Shown: piece after piece, positions 6,948-14,556 of the stretch
Position numbering within the stretch: position 1 is the stretch's first letter
Layout of the letters: each line of letters begins with the position of its first letter
From: Treponema sp.
Lineage (GTDB): Bacteria; Spirochaetota; Spirochaetia; Treponematales; Treponemataceae
Length of the DNA stretch: 28,087 nt
Assembly: GCA_017614655.1 (NCBI GenBank)
Contig: JAGABO010000203.1
Coordinates: forward strand, 1 to 28,087
Reading direction: 5' to 3'
Position numbers and translations under genes: made by a program
The notes under the pieces: model-generated
The model's input: only the letters and a program-made list of their open reading frames with translations
Database searches by the model: none
Told to the model about the DNA's origin: nothing

Positions 6948-8330
6948 ATGGGAGAAAGTTTTTCGTTTGCACTTGAGCGTGCAGTTTCTGTTCTTGTAAT
7001 AAGCTGCCCCTGTGCACTGGGACTTGCAACCCCTGTTGCAATAATGGTCGGAAACGGTAAAGGAGCCAAAAACGGAATTCTTTTTAAGACAGGAGAATCT
7101 CTTGAACTTACGGGTAAAGTAAAAACGGTTATTTTTGATAAAACCGGAACGCTTACAAAAGGAAAGCCTTCCGTTTCAAAAATAATTCCGCTTGAATCAA
7201 CGGAAGAAGAACTTTTAAAAACTGCCTGCAGCCTCGAATCAAAAAGTGAACATCCGCTTGCTAAAGCCCTCTTAACTTATGCAGAAGAAAAAGAACTTAA
7301 ACTTTATGACGTATCTGATTTTAAGATAACCGGCGGCCGCGGGGTAGAGGGAACTGTTAACGGAAAAAAAGTCTATGGTGGAAACCTGCACTTTATTAAA
7401 GAAAAAATCAGCTTAAATGAAATGCAGAAGTTTGAACTTTCCGTAAAAGAACTTTCGAAGGAAGGACATACTCCGCTGATTTTTTCTAAAGAAGATACAG
7501 TGCTTGGAATTATATGCGTTCAGGATGAAGTAAGGGAAGAAAGTGCAGAAGCAGTTAAGCAGCTTAAGGAACTTGGAATTAATGCAGTCATGCTTACAGG
7601 TGATACCGAAGAAACAGCACGTTCTGTCGCAGAAAAGACAGGAATAACGACAGTAATTGCAGGAGTCCTGCCCGACCGGAAAGCAGAAGCCGTGAATGAA
7701 CTTAAGAAAGACGGACTTGTATGTATGACAGGTGACGGTATAAATGATGCTCCGGCTCTTGCTTCTTCTGATATTGGAATTGCAATCGGGGCAGGAAGCG
7801 ATACGGCACTGGAAGCAGCAGATGTTGTTCTTGTTAAAAGTAATCTCCTTGATGTCTGCAGTGCAGTCCGGTTAAGCCGCCATACAGTACGCAATATTCG
7901 CGAAAATTTATTCTGGGCATTTTTCTATAATGTAATCTGCATTCCTCTTGCAGCCGGTGTTTTTATAAAAAGTTTCGGCTGGCAGTTAAAACCTGTGCTC
8001 GGGGCAGCAGCAATGAGCTTAAGCAGTTTTTGTGTCGTAACAAATGCTCTCCGCTTGAATTTTGTGAGGCTAAAAAAGTATATCCATAAAAAGCCGGAAA
8101 GTGTTATAATAGAAAACAAGGAGTCAGTCATGGAAAAGGAATTTAAAGTAGAAGGAATGATGTGTTCACACTGTGAGATGCATGTAAAGGACGCCCTTTT
8201 AAAAATCAACGGCGTAACTTCTGCAGAGGCTTCTCATGAATCAGGAAAAGTAAAAATTATTTCTTCCAAAGAAATTTCTGATTCAGAAGTTCGTGCTGCT
8301 GTTGAAGGTGCCGGATATAAAATAATCTGA
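6948..8330 (+). CDS. copA 3' part: CPC helix, phosphorylation and nucleotide domains, C-terminal metal-binding domain
   Basis: The first ATG after the stop is at 6948, in the same frame. The 40 codons between the stop and this ATG still encode conserved CopA sequence (LVRD, KAP, ADKVS, FVPG), so the real frame is the whole gene and 6948 is just the next Met. No ribosome binding site precedes it. The part carries CPC, DKTGTLT, SEHPLA and GDGINDAPA intact and undecayed, which suggests either recent loss or residual function. Confidence 0.65.
   Translation: MGESFSFALERAVSVLVISCPCALGLATPVAIMVGNGKGAKNGILFKTGESLELTGKVKTVIFDKTGTLTKGKPSVSKIIPLESTEEELLKTACSLESKSEHPLAKALLTYAEEKELKLYDVSDFKITGGRGVEGTVNGKKVYGGNLHFIKEKISLNEMQKFELSVKELSKEGHTPLIFSKEDTVLGIICVQDEVREESAEAVKQLKELGINAVMLTGDTEETARSVAEKTGITTVIAGVLPDRKAEAVNELKKDGLVCMTGDGINDAPALASSDIGIAIGAGSDTALEAADVVLVKSNLLDVCSAVRLSRHTVRNIRENLFWAFFYNVICIPLAAGVFIKSFGWQLKPVLGAAAMSLSSFCVVTNALRLNFVRLKKYIHKKPESVIIENKESVMEKEFKVEGMMCSHCEMHVKDALLKINGVTSAEASHESGKVKIISSKEISDSEVRAAVEGAGYKII
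8105..8123 (+). promoter_or_regulatory. Internal -10 box and ribosome binding site for a CopZ-like product
   Basis: Inside the 3' end of copA lie a perfect TATAAT (8105-8110) and AAGGAG (8118-8123), the latter six bases before an in-frame ATG at 8130. This Shine-Dalgarno site is among the strongest in the window. A -35 is weak or absent, so the transcription signal is less certain than the translation signal. Confidence 0.5.
8130..8330 (+). CDS. copZ: CopZ-like copper chaperone domain, in frame with copA, probable separate start
   Basis: A 66-residue heavy-metal-associated domain beginning MEKEFKVEGMMCSHCEMHV, with the metal-binding C-x-x-C as CSHC. It is in frame with copA and no stop separates them, so it can be made as the C-terminal domain of CopA or alone as a soluble chaperone. 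Its length matches free-standing CopZ (about 66-69 residues), it has its own AAGGAG site and ATG, and the linker before it (KKYIHKKPESVIIENKESV) looks like former intergenic sequence. In known systems CopZ carries Cu(+) to CopA. If the copA stop is real, this piece could still be expressed as a copper-buffering protein. Confidence 0.6.
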   Translation: MEKEFKVEGMMCSHCEMHVKDALLKINGVTSAEASHESGKVKIISSKEISDSEVRAAVEGAGYKII

Positions 8331-8346
8331 TTTGAGTTTTAAATTT

Positions 8347-10479
8347 ATGAGAAAAATTTTTGCAGCTTTTATTTTTATTACTGCTGCAGCTATAGCAGGG
8401 GCAGAAAAGGTAAACTTTTTTCTTGAGCCTGCTTATGGAAATGAAAAACTAAAAGTTTCTCTTAACTGGGACGAAAAATGGCTTTCTGAGTCTTCGTTCG
8501 AATATAATCACGATCTTGCACGGATTGCGTGTGTTCTTTCCGAATCTTCCTATGCAGATGTTCTTGAATCTCCTGATGATAATCAGATGCTAAAGAATTA
8601 TCTTGCTATGGGAATAAAAAAAAGCGATGTAGAGTTTCATTATGATATTGATTACAATGCTCCGATTTTAAGAAACAATCAGGCTGCATGCAGTTTTGCA
8701 TCAAAAAAATCAGGAGATTCTACTCTTGTATTTGTTACGATTCGCGGAACTCCAAGCGAAGCTCATGAATGGGTTTCTAATATCAACATAAGTGATACAT
8801 ACCGTACCGCAGACGAAATTCATGAAGGATTTTTTTATACGTCAACAGAAATACATAGGGCTCTTATTTACTATTTGTTAATAAAAAAAATAGATCCGGA
8901 AAACTGCCGTTTCCTTATAACAGGGCACAGCCGCGGCGGTTCGGTTGCAAACCTTCTTGCAGAAACTCTCTGTGACGAAGATTATTTTCAGAAAGGCGGA
9001 ATATATGTTTATACTTTTGCAGCTCCCAATGTTTCTACGACAGATAAAGTTTCGGATGATCAGTACAAGTTTATCTGGAATATAGTTAACCCTGAAGATT
9101 TAATTCCGACAGTTCCTCCATGCAGAGGAGGCTGGCAGTTTAAGAAATTCGGTAATACTTTATCTTTTGTCAGTTCGTGGACTTGTGCTGATGACTTTTA
9201 TGAAAAGAAATTTTTACCGGGTGTAAATGAAGTATTCAGAAAATTTTTTGATCGTGATTACTGTCCATTTAAAACCGGTACATTTATTCCATCTGTTTTT
9301 ACAAGGGGACTTACGGATTTTTATTCAACGGTCGGCGGTTATTATTCAAGCAGGGTAAATATTTCCAAGAAAATAGAAAATGTATTTTTTAATATGTTTC
9401 CTTCTGCTTCAAGAAACTCTGTTGATGAAGTTTCTACGGAAGAAAACTCTTCAAAGATAATGCAGTTTCTTGGAGAAATGCTTAATAAACGTACAAACGG
9501 ACTTCTTGATTATTCAGCACTTGCATTCAGCGATATGCATTCCTGCAAGACTTACTTAAGTTTTATGCTTGCATTTGATAAGGATGAACTTTTTACGGAC
9601 AAGGGATGCAGTCAGCTTGTAATCCGCGGTAACTGTGAATGTGCAGTTTTTGATAAAAACGGAAAAGTTCTTGTGCGTATGCTGGACGGTATGCTTCAGT
9701 TTTCAAGCATAACCCTTCCGATTGGTGCAATGTATGTACCGGGAATTACAGTTATAGGTTTTCCATCGAATGCTGATTTTACCGTTGCAATCTATAAAGA
9801 TTCAATTTTTCCGACTTATGTACCTGTTGTTCTTGAACAGTATGATTCTGCAGGTTATTTTACAGGCGAAGAGATTTCAAAAAACTTTTTTCCTCATAAA
9901 GGAATTGTTTACAAGATAAAAGGCGGAAAAATATTTACGGAAAAAAAGACAATTGACTCAATGAAAGTCAGGTTTAAAGAAGCCCGTTATGTTGTAAAAA
10001 CCGGAGATTTAAAACCCGATGACGTTTTTAGAATTCAGCCGGAGATAAACTTTAACAGTGACTTTAATTTTGGTTTCGGCGTAAGACTTGGCTCACGTAA
10101 TATTTACGGAAGTCTTCTTGCAGGGCATTCCATAACGGATCTCGGTGAATCAATTGATCTTTTTACCGGTGTCGGACATCAGACTACGCTTTACGGCTGG
10201 CTCCTTTTTGATACGGAACTTTATGCAAAAACAAGTATCGCAGTTGAAGAACCGGATACGGGTTCCAGATTCAATATTGTACCGGAAACCCGTTTGAGTC
10301 TTGTTTACAGACCGTTCCATCGTTTCCAGTTTTTTACAGGATGTATATTAGACTTTCACATAAACGGCTTTAATGACGGAGCCTTTGATTCTTCATCCCG
10401 CACAAAGACACTGGGTTCAATCGAAGTAAATGACAGGTTTTCAATTGTGCCCTCAATAAGTATCGGTATGCGTTTTTAA
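8347..10479 (+). CDS. Secreted class 3 lipase with a probable C-terminal outer-membrane beta-barrel
   Basis: A 710-residue protein. The ATG at 8347 gives a clean signal peptide (MRKIFAAFIFITAAAIAGA, cleavage near AGA-EK); a TTG at 8332 is a possible longer start. Residues about 45-415 form a class 3 (alpha/beta) lipase: TIRGTPSEAHEW, the nucleophile elbow GHSRGG with Ser195, the acid in NPEDLIPTVPP and a His in DMHSCKTYL. A beta-rich linker follows (about 415-555). The last ~150 residues (561-710) are a run of amphipathic strands with aromatic girdles, such as NFGFGVRLGS, LTLG-like turns and YGWLLFDTELYA, ending SISIGMRF with a C-terminal Phe typical of outer-membrane barrels. This suggests the enzyme is anchored in, or passed through, the outer membrane. 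It follows copA by 16 bases. No terminator is visible before the convergent pepF. Confidence 0.75.
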   Translation: MRKIFAAFIFITAAAIAGAEKVNFFLEPAYGNEKLKVSLNWDEKWLSESSFEYNHDLARIACVLSESSYADVLESPDDNQMLKNYLAMGIKKSDVEFHYDIDYNAPILRNNQAACSFASKKSGDSTLVFVTIRGTPSEAHEWVSNINISDTYRTADEIHEGFFYTSTEIHRALIYYLLIKKIDPENCRFLITGHSRGGSVANLLAETLCDEDYFQKGGIYVYTFAAPNVSTTDKVSDDQYKFIWNIVNPEDLIPTVPPCRGGWQFKKFGNTLSFVSSWTCADDFYEKKFLPGVNEVFRKFFDRDYCPFKTGTFIPSVFTRGLTDFYSTVGGYYSSRVNISKKIENVFFNMFPSASRNSVDEVSTEENSSKIMQFLGEMLNKRTNGLLDYSALAFSDMHSCKTYLSFMLAFDKDELFTDKGCSQLVIRGNCECAVFDKNGKVLVRMLDGMLQFSSITLPIGAMYVPGITVIGFPSNADFTVAIYKDSIFPTYVPVVLEQYDSAGYFTGEEISKNFFPHKGIVYKIKGGKIFTEKKTIDSMKVRFKEARYVVKTGDLKPDDVFRIQPEINFNSDFNFGFGVRLGSRNIYGSLLAGHSITDLGESIDLFTGVGHQTTLYGWLLFDTELYAKTSIAVEEPDTGSRFNIVPETRLSLVYRPFHRFQFFTGCILDFHINGFNDGAFDSSSRTKTLGSIEVNDRFSIVPSISIGMRF

Positions 10480-10494
10480 AGCCGTTTAACTGAT

Positions 10495-12291
10495 TCAGGA
10501 AAATGACTCAAGCTCTTTAACTAGACCTGCAAATACGTCAAGCGCTGCCTGCACCGGTTCAGAAGAACTCATGTCTACGCCACCGACTTTAAGTGCTTCA
10601 ATCGGATAACGGGAACCGCCTGATTTTAAGAAGTTAAAGTAATCTTCCAGTTCCTGTTTTCCGCCTGTTGTTACGCGCTTTGCGAGGGCAAGACTTGCAG
10701 AAATTCCTGTTGCATATTTGTAAACATAGAAGGCATTGTAGAAATGAGGAATGCGAAGTCCTTCGAGATCGGAGGCTTTTTCGAAAACCATTTCTTCACC
10801 AAAATACTGTTCAAGAAGCGAACGGTAAGTAGAACGGAGAACTTCCGTGCTGAGCGGTTCATTGTTTTCTATAAGCTCGTGACACTTAAGTTCATATTCT
10901 GCAAACATTGTTTGACGGTGAAGCGTAGAAAGAATATCAGAGGCCCGTGTGCTTATAAGATATTTTCTTACGTTTTCATCTGATGCGTTTTTAAGAAGAT
11001 ATTCAAAAATAAGTTCTTCGTTAAACGTCGAGGCAACCTCTGCTTCAAAAATCGTGTAGTCATAGCAGCGGAACGGATTATTCCGTACGCTGAACCAGGA
11101 ATGCATCGAGTGTCCGCCTTCATGAGCCATGGTAAACACATCGCGGAGGGAATCTTCGTTGTAGTTCAAAAGAATATACGGATAGCCTGTGTAGCAGCCG
11201 GAAGAAAAGGCTCCGCTTCGTTTTCCCTTGTTTTCGTAACGGTCTGTCCAGCCTCTTAAAAGTCCTGAGCATAGGGTGTCTGTGTAATCTTTTCCAAGAA
11301 CAGAAAGTGCATTCCTTACGATTTCTACGGCTTCTTCATAAGGTGTCTTTATTTTTACGGATTCAACAAGAGGAGCGTGAACATCATAATGACGGAGCTC
11401 TTTAAGTCCCAGAAGTTTTTTTCTAATTGAATAATACTTATGAAGGACAGGAAGATTTTTGTGAACCGTATCAATAAGATTTCTGTAAACGCTTTCGGGA
11501 ACTTTATCCGGATAAAGGGCAGCTTCCAGTGAAGACTTATAACCGCGTGCCCTTGCAATAAAAATGTCCTGCTTTATCGAACCTGAATAAAGTGCTGCAA
11601 GCGTATTTGCATGATTTTCATAAACGTCATAAAATTTATCGTAGGCTTCTTTTCTGACTTTTCTGTCGCGGTTTTCGAGAAAAGAACTAAAGGTTCCGTG
11701 TGTAAGAGGAAGCTCTTTTCCGTCTGCACTGACGGTTCCGAATTTAAAATCTACATCATTTAAAAGAGAAAAGGCATTTCCTGCGGTATCTGCACTTTCG
11801 CTCTGGAGGGCAAGAAGCTTTTCTTCTTTTTCGCTCAGTATATGCGGCTTTTTGTGAAGTATCTTGTTGATGTAAACCCTGTAATTTTTAAAATCATCTC
11901 TCTTAAGCCATTCAGAAATTTTTTCATCGGGAACAGAAAGAATCTCCGGTACAAGAAATGAAGTTCTGCTTGAAGCATCCGTGTAAGCCATCATTACGCG
12001 GTTTAACTTTTCCTGAGCCGAAGCATCCCCCTGATCTGCAGAATTTAAAAGGCTTGCATAGTGATAAACCTGTTCAATAAGAAGATCAAGCGCTTCATCT
12101 GCATGAAGGGCTTCAAGAAAAATATCTGCATTTTCAGAAAGTTTTCCTTTAAATGAAACAAGGTTGTCTGTTAATTCAGGAACTTTTTTTAAGGCAGCTT
12201 CCCATTCATCATCATTTTTGTAAAGCTGGGTAAGGTCCCACTTGTATTCAGCAGGAACATCTTTTCTTTCCGGTATTTCATGTGTATCCAT
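10495..12291 (-). CDS. pepF: Oligoendopeptidase F (M3B metallopeptidase)
   Basis: A 598-residue cytoplasmic zinc peptidase that cleaves medium-length peptides, the usual size for PepF. The zinc site HEGGH (H390, E391, H394) is followed by the third ligand E418 in FEAEVASTFNE, as in the M3 family. Other family landmarks are YKWDL at the N-terminus, the CYTGYPYILLNY segment (366-377) and RIPHFYNAFYVYKYATG near the C-terminus, which shapes the substrate channel. The start has a GAGGAA site overlapping the stop of the M20 gene two bases upstream. It is the last gene of the seven-gene minus-strand unit, and only 15 bases separate its stop from that of the convergent lipase, with no hairpin between. 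Confidence 0.95.
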   Translation of the reverse strand: MDTHEIPERKDVPAEYKWDLTQLYKNDDEWEAALKKVPELTDNLVSFKGKLSENADIFLEALHADEALDLLIEQVYHYASLLNSADQGDASAQEKLNRVMMAYTDASSRTSFLVPEILSVPDEKISEWLKRDDFKNYRVYINKILHKKPHILSEKEEKLLALQSESADTAGNAFSLLNDVDFKFGTVSADGKELPLTHGTFSSFLENRDRKVRKEAYDKFYDVYENHANTLAALYSGSIKQDIFIARARGYKSSLEAALYPDKVPESVYRNLIDTVHKNLPVLHKYYSIRKKLLGLKELRHYDVHAPLVESVKIKTPYEEAVEIVRNALSVLGKDYTDTLCSGLLRGWTDRYENKGKRSGAFSSGCYTGYPYILLNYNEDSLRDVFTMAHEGGHSMHSWFSVRNNPFRCYDYTIFEAEVASTFNEELIFEYLLKNASDENVRKYLISTRASDILSTLHRQTMFAEYELKCHELIENNEPLSTEVLRSTYRSLLEQYFGEEMVFEKASDLEGLRIPHFYNAFYVYKYATGISASLALAKRVTTGGKQELEDYFNFLKSGGSRYPIEALKVGGVDMSSSEPVQAALDVFAGLVKELESFS

Positions 12292-12293
12292 TT

Positions 12294-13526
12294 CTATTCC
12301 TCACAGGCCATGTAAGCAATTGTCATTGCATCAAGACCAATATTTTTTATTATGCAGTATTCATTCGGCTGGTGTGCAAGCTCATCCATTGTAGACCACA
12401 CAACAGCATTCAAGCCGATGTTTCTAAGACCGGCAGCAACGGTTCCGCCTCCGATTCCGACACAGCGCGGTTTTATTCCGTGAACCGTTTCTATTGCTTT
12501 TAAAAGCGATTTTACGACAGGAGCATCCTGCGGTGTTGCAGGGGATTCTTCTGCCTGTAATTCTTTAACTTCTACTTTAACTCCGTATTTTGCTTCTATC
12601 TGATTTACACGTTCTTTTACTTCTTTACGAACTTCATCAAGACTGTAGCATGGATTAATGCGGCAGTCACAGCAGAAAACATCATCTCCGGGAATAAAGT
12701 TTACGCCTTCTACATTGGAAAGTTTTTTAGTCGGCTGGAAAGTAGAATAGGGCGGATCAAAAAGTTCATCCTGCGCAGAGAAATAATTTTCCAGTTCATT
12801 TATTTTAAGTGCAAGTTCACAGCCCGCAAGCATTGCATTTTTTCCAAGATCGGGCCGGCTTCCGTGACACTGAATTCCTTTTGTGTGGAACTCAAGCCAG
12901 AAAATATTTTTTTCTGCAATTTCTACAGTTTCGCCTTTAGCATCTCCGCCGTCCGGAATAAGAATAAGATCATCCTTAGAAAAAAGTTCGCGGTGATTTT
13001 TTATAAGATAGTTCATTCCGTAAGCAGAGCCGACTTCTTCATCTGCCATAAAGAGAAGCTTGATTGTGTGCTCGGGAATAATGTGCTGCTTTACAAAACT
13101 TAAGGCCGCAAGAACTCCGGAACAGAGTCCCTGCTGATTGTCTTCTACACCGCGCCCGTAAAGCTTTCCGTCTTTTTCCGTAACTGTCCATGGGTCTGTA
13201 TTCCAGAGCTTTATGTCTCCGACCGGCACAACATCAAGATGAGCACATATCCAGATGGAATAGTCATTTCTGCTTCCGGGAATTGTTGCAACAAGATTAG
13301 GTCTTTTTTTAGAAGGAACGCGTTCATCAGGAGCGTCAAAGTGTTCAAGATTCTTTATGCCGTTTTCCGTAAGAAACTTTTCGAGTGCTGCACATTTTTC
13401 GCTTTCACCGGTGCCACCGTTTTCCGGAGCAAGGGCTTTGTGCGCCGTAAGAAGTGTTTCCAGTTGAACCATGTCGCGGGTGTGATTTTCTATCCAGCTT
13501 TTTATCTGATTAAATTCTTCTGACAT
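12294..13526 (-). CDS. M20 family metallopeptidase (dipeptidase / ArgE-DapE-like)
   Basis: A 410-residue di-zinc hydrolase. The metal and catalytic residues of M20 are present: H96 and D98 (CAHLDVVP), bridging D129 (RGVEDNQQG), catalytic E163 and E164 (MADEEVGS), D192 (IPDGGD), His in HGSRPDLG of the lid domain and the final His in DELAHQPNEY. The most likely role is intracellular peptide or N-acyl-amino-acid cleavage; the adjacent PepF supports a peptide-degradation role, PepF making short peptides that this enzyme finishes. I chose the start at 13526 because a GAGG site precedes it; a 25-codon longer frame would run into galE. DapE or ArgE cannot be excluded, but no lysine or arginine gene is nearby. 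Confidence 0.85.
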   Translation of the reverse strand: MSEEFNQIKSWIENHTRDMVQLETLLTAHKALAPENGGTGESEKCAALEKFLTENGIKNLEHFDAPDERVPSKKRPNLVATIPGSRNDYSIWICAHLDVVPVGDIKLWNTDPWTVTEKDGKLYGRGVEDNQQGLCSGVLAALSFVKQHIIPEHTIKLLFMADEEVGSAYGMNYLIKNHRELFSKDDLILIPDGGDAKGETVEIAEKNIFWLEFHTKGIQCHGSRPDLGKNAMLAGCELALKINELENYFSAQDELFDPPYSTFQPTKKLSNVEGVNFIPGDDVFCCDCRINPCYSLDEVRKEVKERVNQIEAKYGVKVEVKELQAEESPATPQDAPVVKSLLKAIETVHGIKPRCVGIGGGTVAAGLRNIGLNAVVWSTMDELAHQPNEYCIIKNIGLDAMTIAYMACEE

Positions 13527-13551
13527 ACTCTGTGCCTCTAAAAAATGTCTT

Positions 13552-14535
13552 CTATTTTTTTTCTGCGTAATATTTCTGATATGCTTTCCAGGTTGATTCA
13601 ATGAGCGTGTTTACATCAGAATATTTCGGTTCCCAGCCAAGGGTGTCGCGGGCAAGTTTTGAAGAAGCCGTAAGCTGTGCTGGATCTCCGGCTCTTCTTC
13701 CTGTATACTCGGCCTTAATTTCTTTTCCGGTTATCTTTCTTGTAGCTTCGAGCATTTCTGTAACCGTAATGCCGTTTCCTGTTCCAAGATTTAATGTAAG
13801 CGATTGTTCGTTTTTTGAAATGTATTCAAGTGCAAGTACATGTGCGCTTGCAAGATCGCTTACGTGAATGTAATCGCGCACGCACGTTCCGTCTCTTGTG
13901 TCATAGTCATTTCCGAAAATAGAAATTTTTTCGCGTTTACCGCAGGCAACTTCCATCATTACTGGAAGAAGGTTTGCAGGATTTTTTTCAAGACCGTAAA
14001 GAATTCCTTCGGTATCATAGCCTGCTGCATTAAAATAACGGAGGGCGGCAAACTTTAAGCCTTTGAGCTTTTCGTACCAGGCCATAAACTCTTCTATCTT
14101 GAGTTTTGTAAAGCCGTAATAGTTTGTCGGATTTTTCGGATGATTTTCATCTATCGGAAGATACTCCGGTTCTCCAAAGGTTGCGGCACTGGAAGAAAAA
14201 ACCATGTACTTACAGTTGTGTGCAGAAGCAGCATTTAAAATGTTCAAGGTGCCGGTAATATTGTTAACGGAATATTTTTCCGGTTTAATCATTGACTCTC
14301 CTGCTGCCTTAAAAGCTGCAAGATGAATAAAGGCATCAAAACCTTCTGCAAACGCCATATCAAGAGACTGTGTGTTAAGAATGTCCCCGAGAATAAAACC
14401 GTTTTCTGCAAAAAGATTCTGTGTAAGGCCTGAACTTAAGTTATCAAAAACCGTAACCTTGTGTCCCTTTTTCATAAGTTCCTTTACAACATGACTTCCG
14501 ATGTAACCGGCTCCACCTATAACTAAAACTTTCAT
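13552..14535 (-). CDS. galE: UDP-glucose 4-epimerase GalE
   Basis: A 327-residue short-chain-dehydrogenase-type epimerase interconverting UDP-glucose and UDP-galactose. The NAD-binding loop GGAGYIGSH (7-15) is followed by DNLSSG, HLAAFKAAGES, the catalytic SSSAATFG stretch, and Y140-x3-K144 (NYYGFTKLK). Downstream come the substrate-binding RYFNAAG, the GNDYDTRDGTCVRDYIHV block diagnostic for GalE, and LNLGTGNG. The second ATG is the start: the first (14547) lies inside the ribosome binding site GGAGG of the second. It probably supplies UDP-galactose for surface glycolipid or polysaccharide, consistent with mraY and fabF upstream in the same unit. Confidence 0.95.
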   Translation of the reverse strand: MKVLVIGGAGYIGSHVVKELMKKGHKVTVFDNLSSGLTQNLFAENGFILGDILNTQSLDMAFAEGFDAFIHLAAFKAAGESMIKPEKYSVNNITGTLNILNAASAHNCKYMVFSSSAATFGEPEYLPIDENHPKNPTNYYGFTKLKIEEFMAWYEKLKGLKFAALRYFNAAGYDTEGILYGLEKNPANLLPVMMEVACGKREKISIFGNDYDTRDGTCVRDYIHVSDLASAHVLALEYISKNEQSLTLNLGTGNGITVTEMLEATRKITGKEIKAEYTGRRAGDPAQLTASSKLARDTLGWEPKYSDVNTLIESTWKAYQKYYAEKK

Positions 14536-14556
14536 ATCTGCCTCCATTTAAAATTT

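Larger units (their letters stand above)
5829..8330 (+). pseudogene. copA: copA, Cu(+)-exporting P1B-type ATPase, interrupted by one in-frame stop
   Basis: One continuous reading frame encodes a complete Cu(+) ATPase except for a TAA at 6825-6827. Numbering from the ATG at 5823: N-terminal heavy-metal domain with CAAC (15-18), TGES actuator loop, stop at codon 335, membrane CPC (395-397), phosphorylation DKTGTLT (D439), HP locus (H477-P478), GDGIND (637-642), then the Cu(+)-type YN in helix 7 and MSLSS in helix 8, and a second heavy-metal domain at the C-terminus (770-835). Residues on both sides of the stop align with the family pattern 'II-x-LV...KAP...ADK', so exactly one codon is affected. 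AAA, GAA or CAA to TAA is a single base change. Without readthrough the product is split between the actuator domain and the ion-conducting helices and should be inactive. It may be a recent nonsense mutation, a strain-level polymorphism or a consensus error. Confidence 0.75.

Noticed and set aside
6428..7069. 213-codon open frame on the minus strand opposite copA, spanning the copA stop
   Set aside because: It is antisense to conserved CopA sequence, has a low-complexity Ser/Thr/Pro-rich translation typical of a shadow frame, and no ribosome binding site. It does not explain the stop codon.
10480..10494. Terminator between the convergent lipase and pepF genes
   Set aside because: Only 15 bases with no inverted repeat; transcripts may overlap or stop inside the opposing gene.
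13527..13601. N-terminal extension of the M20 peptidase by 25 codons
   Set aside because: It would overlap galE and begins MNQPGKHIRN, unrelated to M20 N-termini; the GAGG site before 13526 supports the shorter protein.
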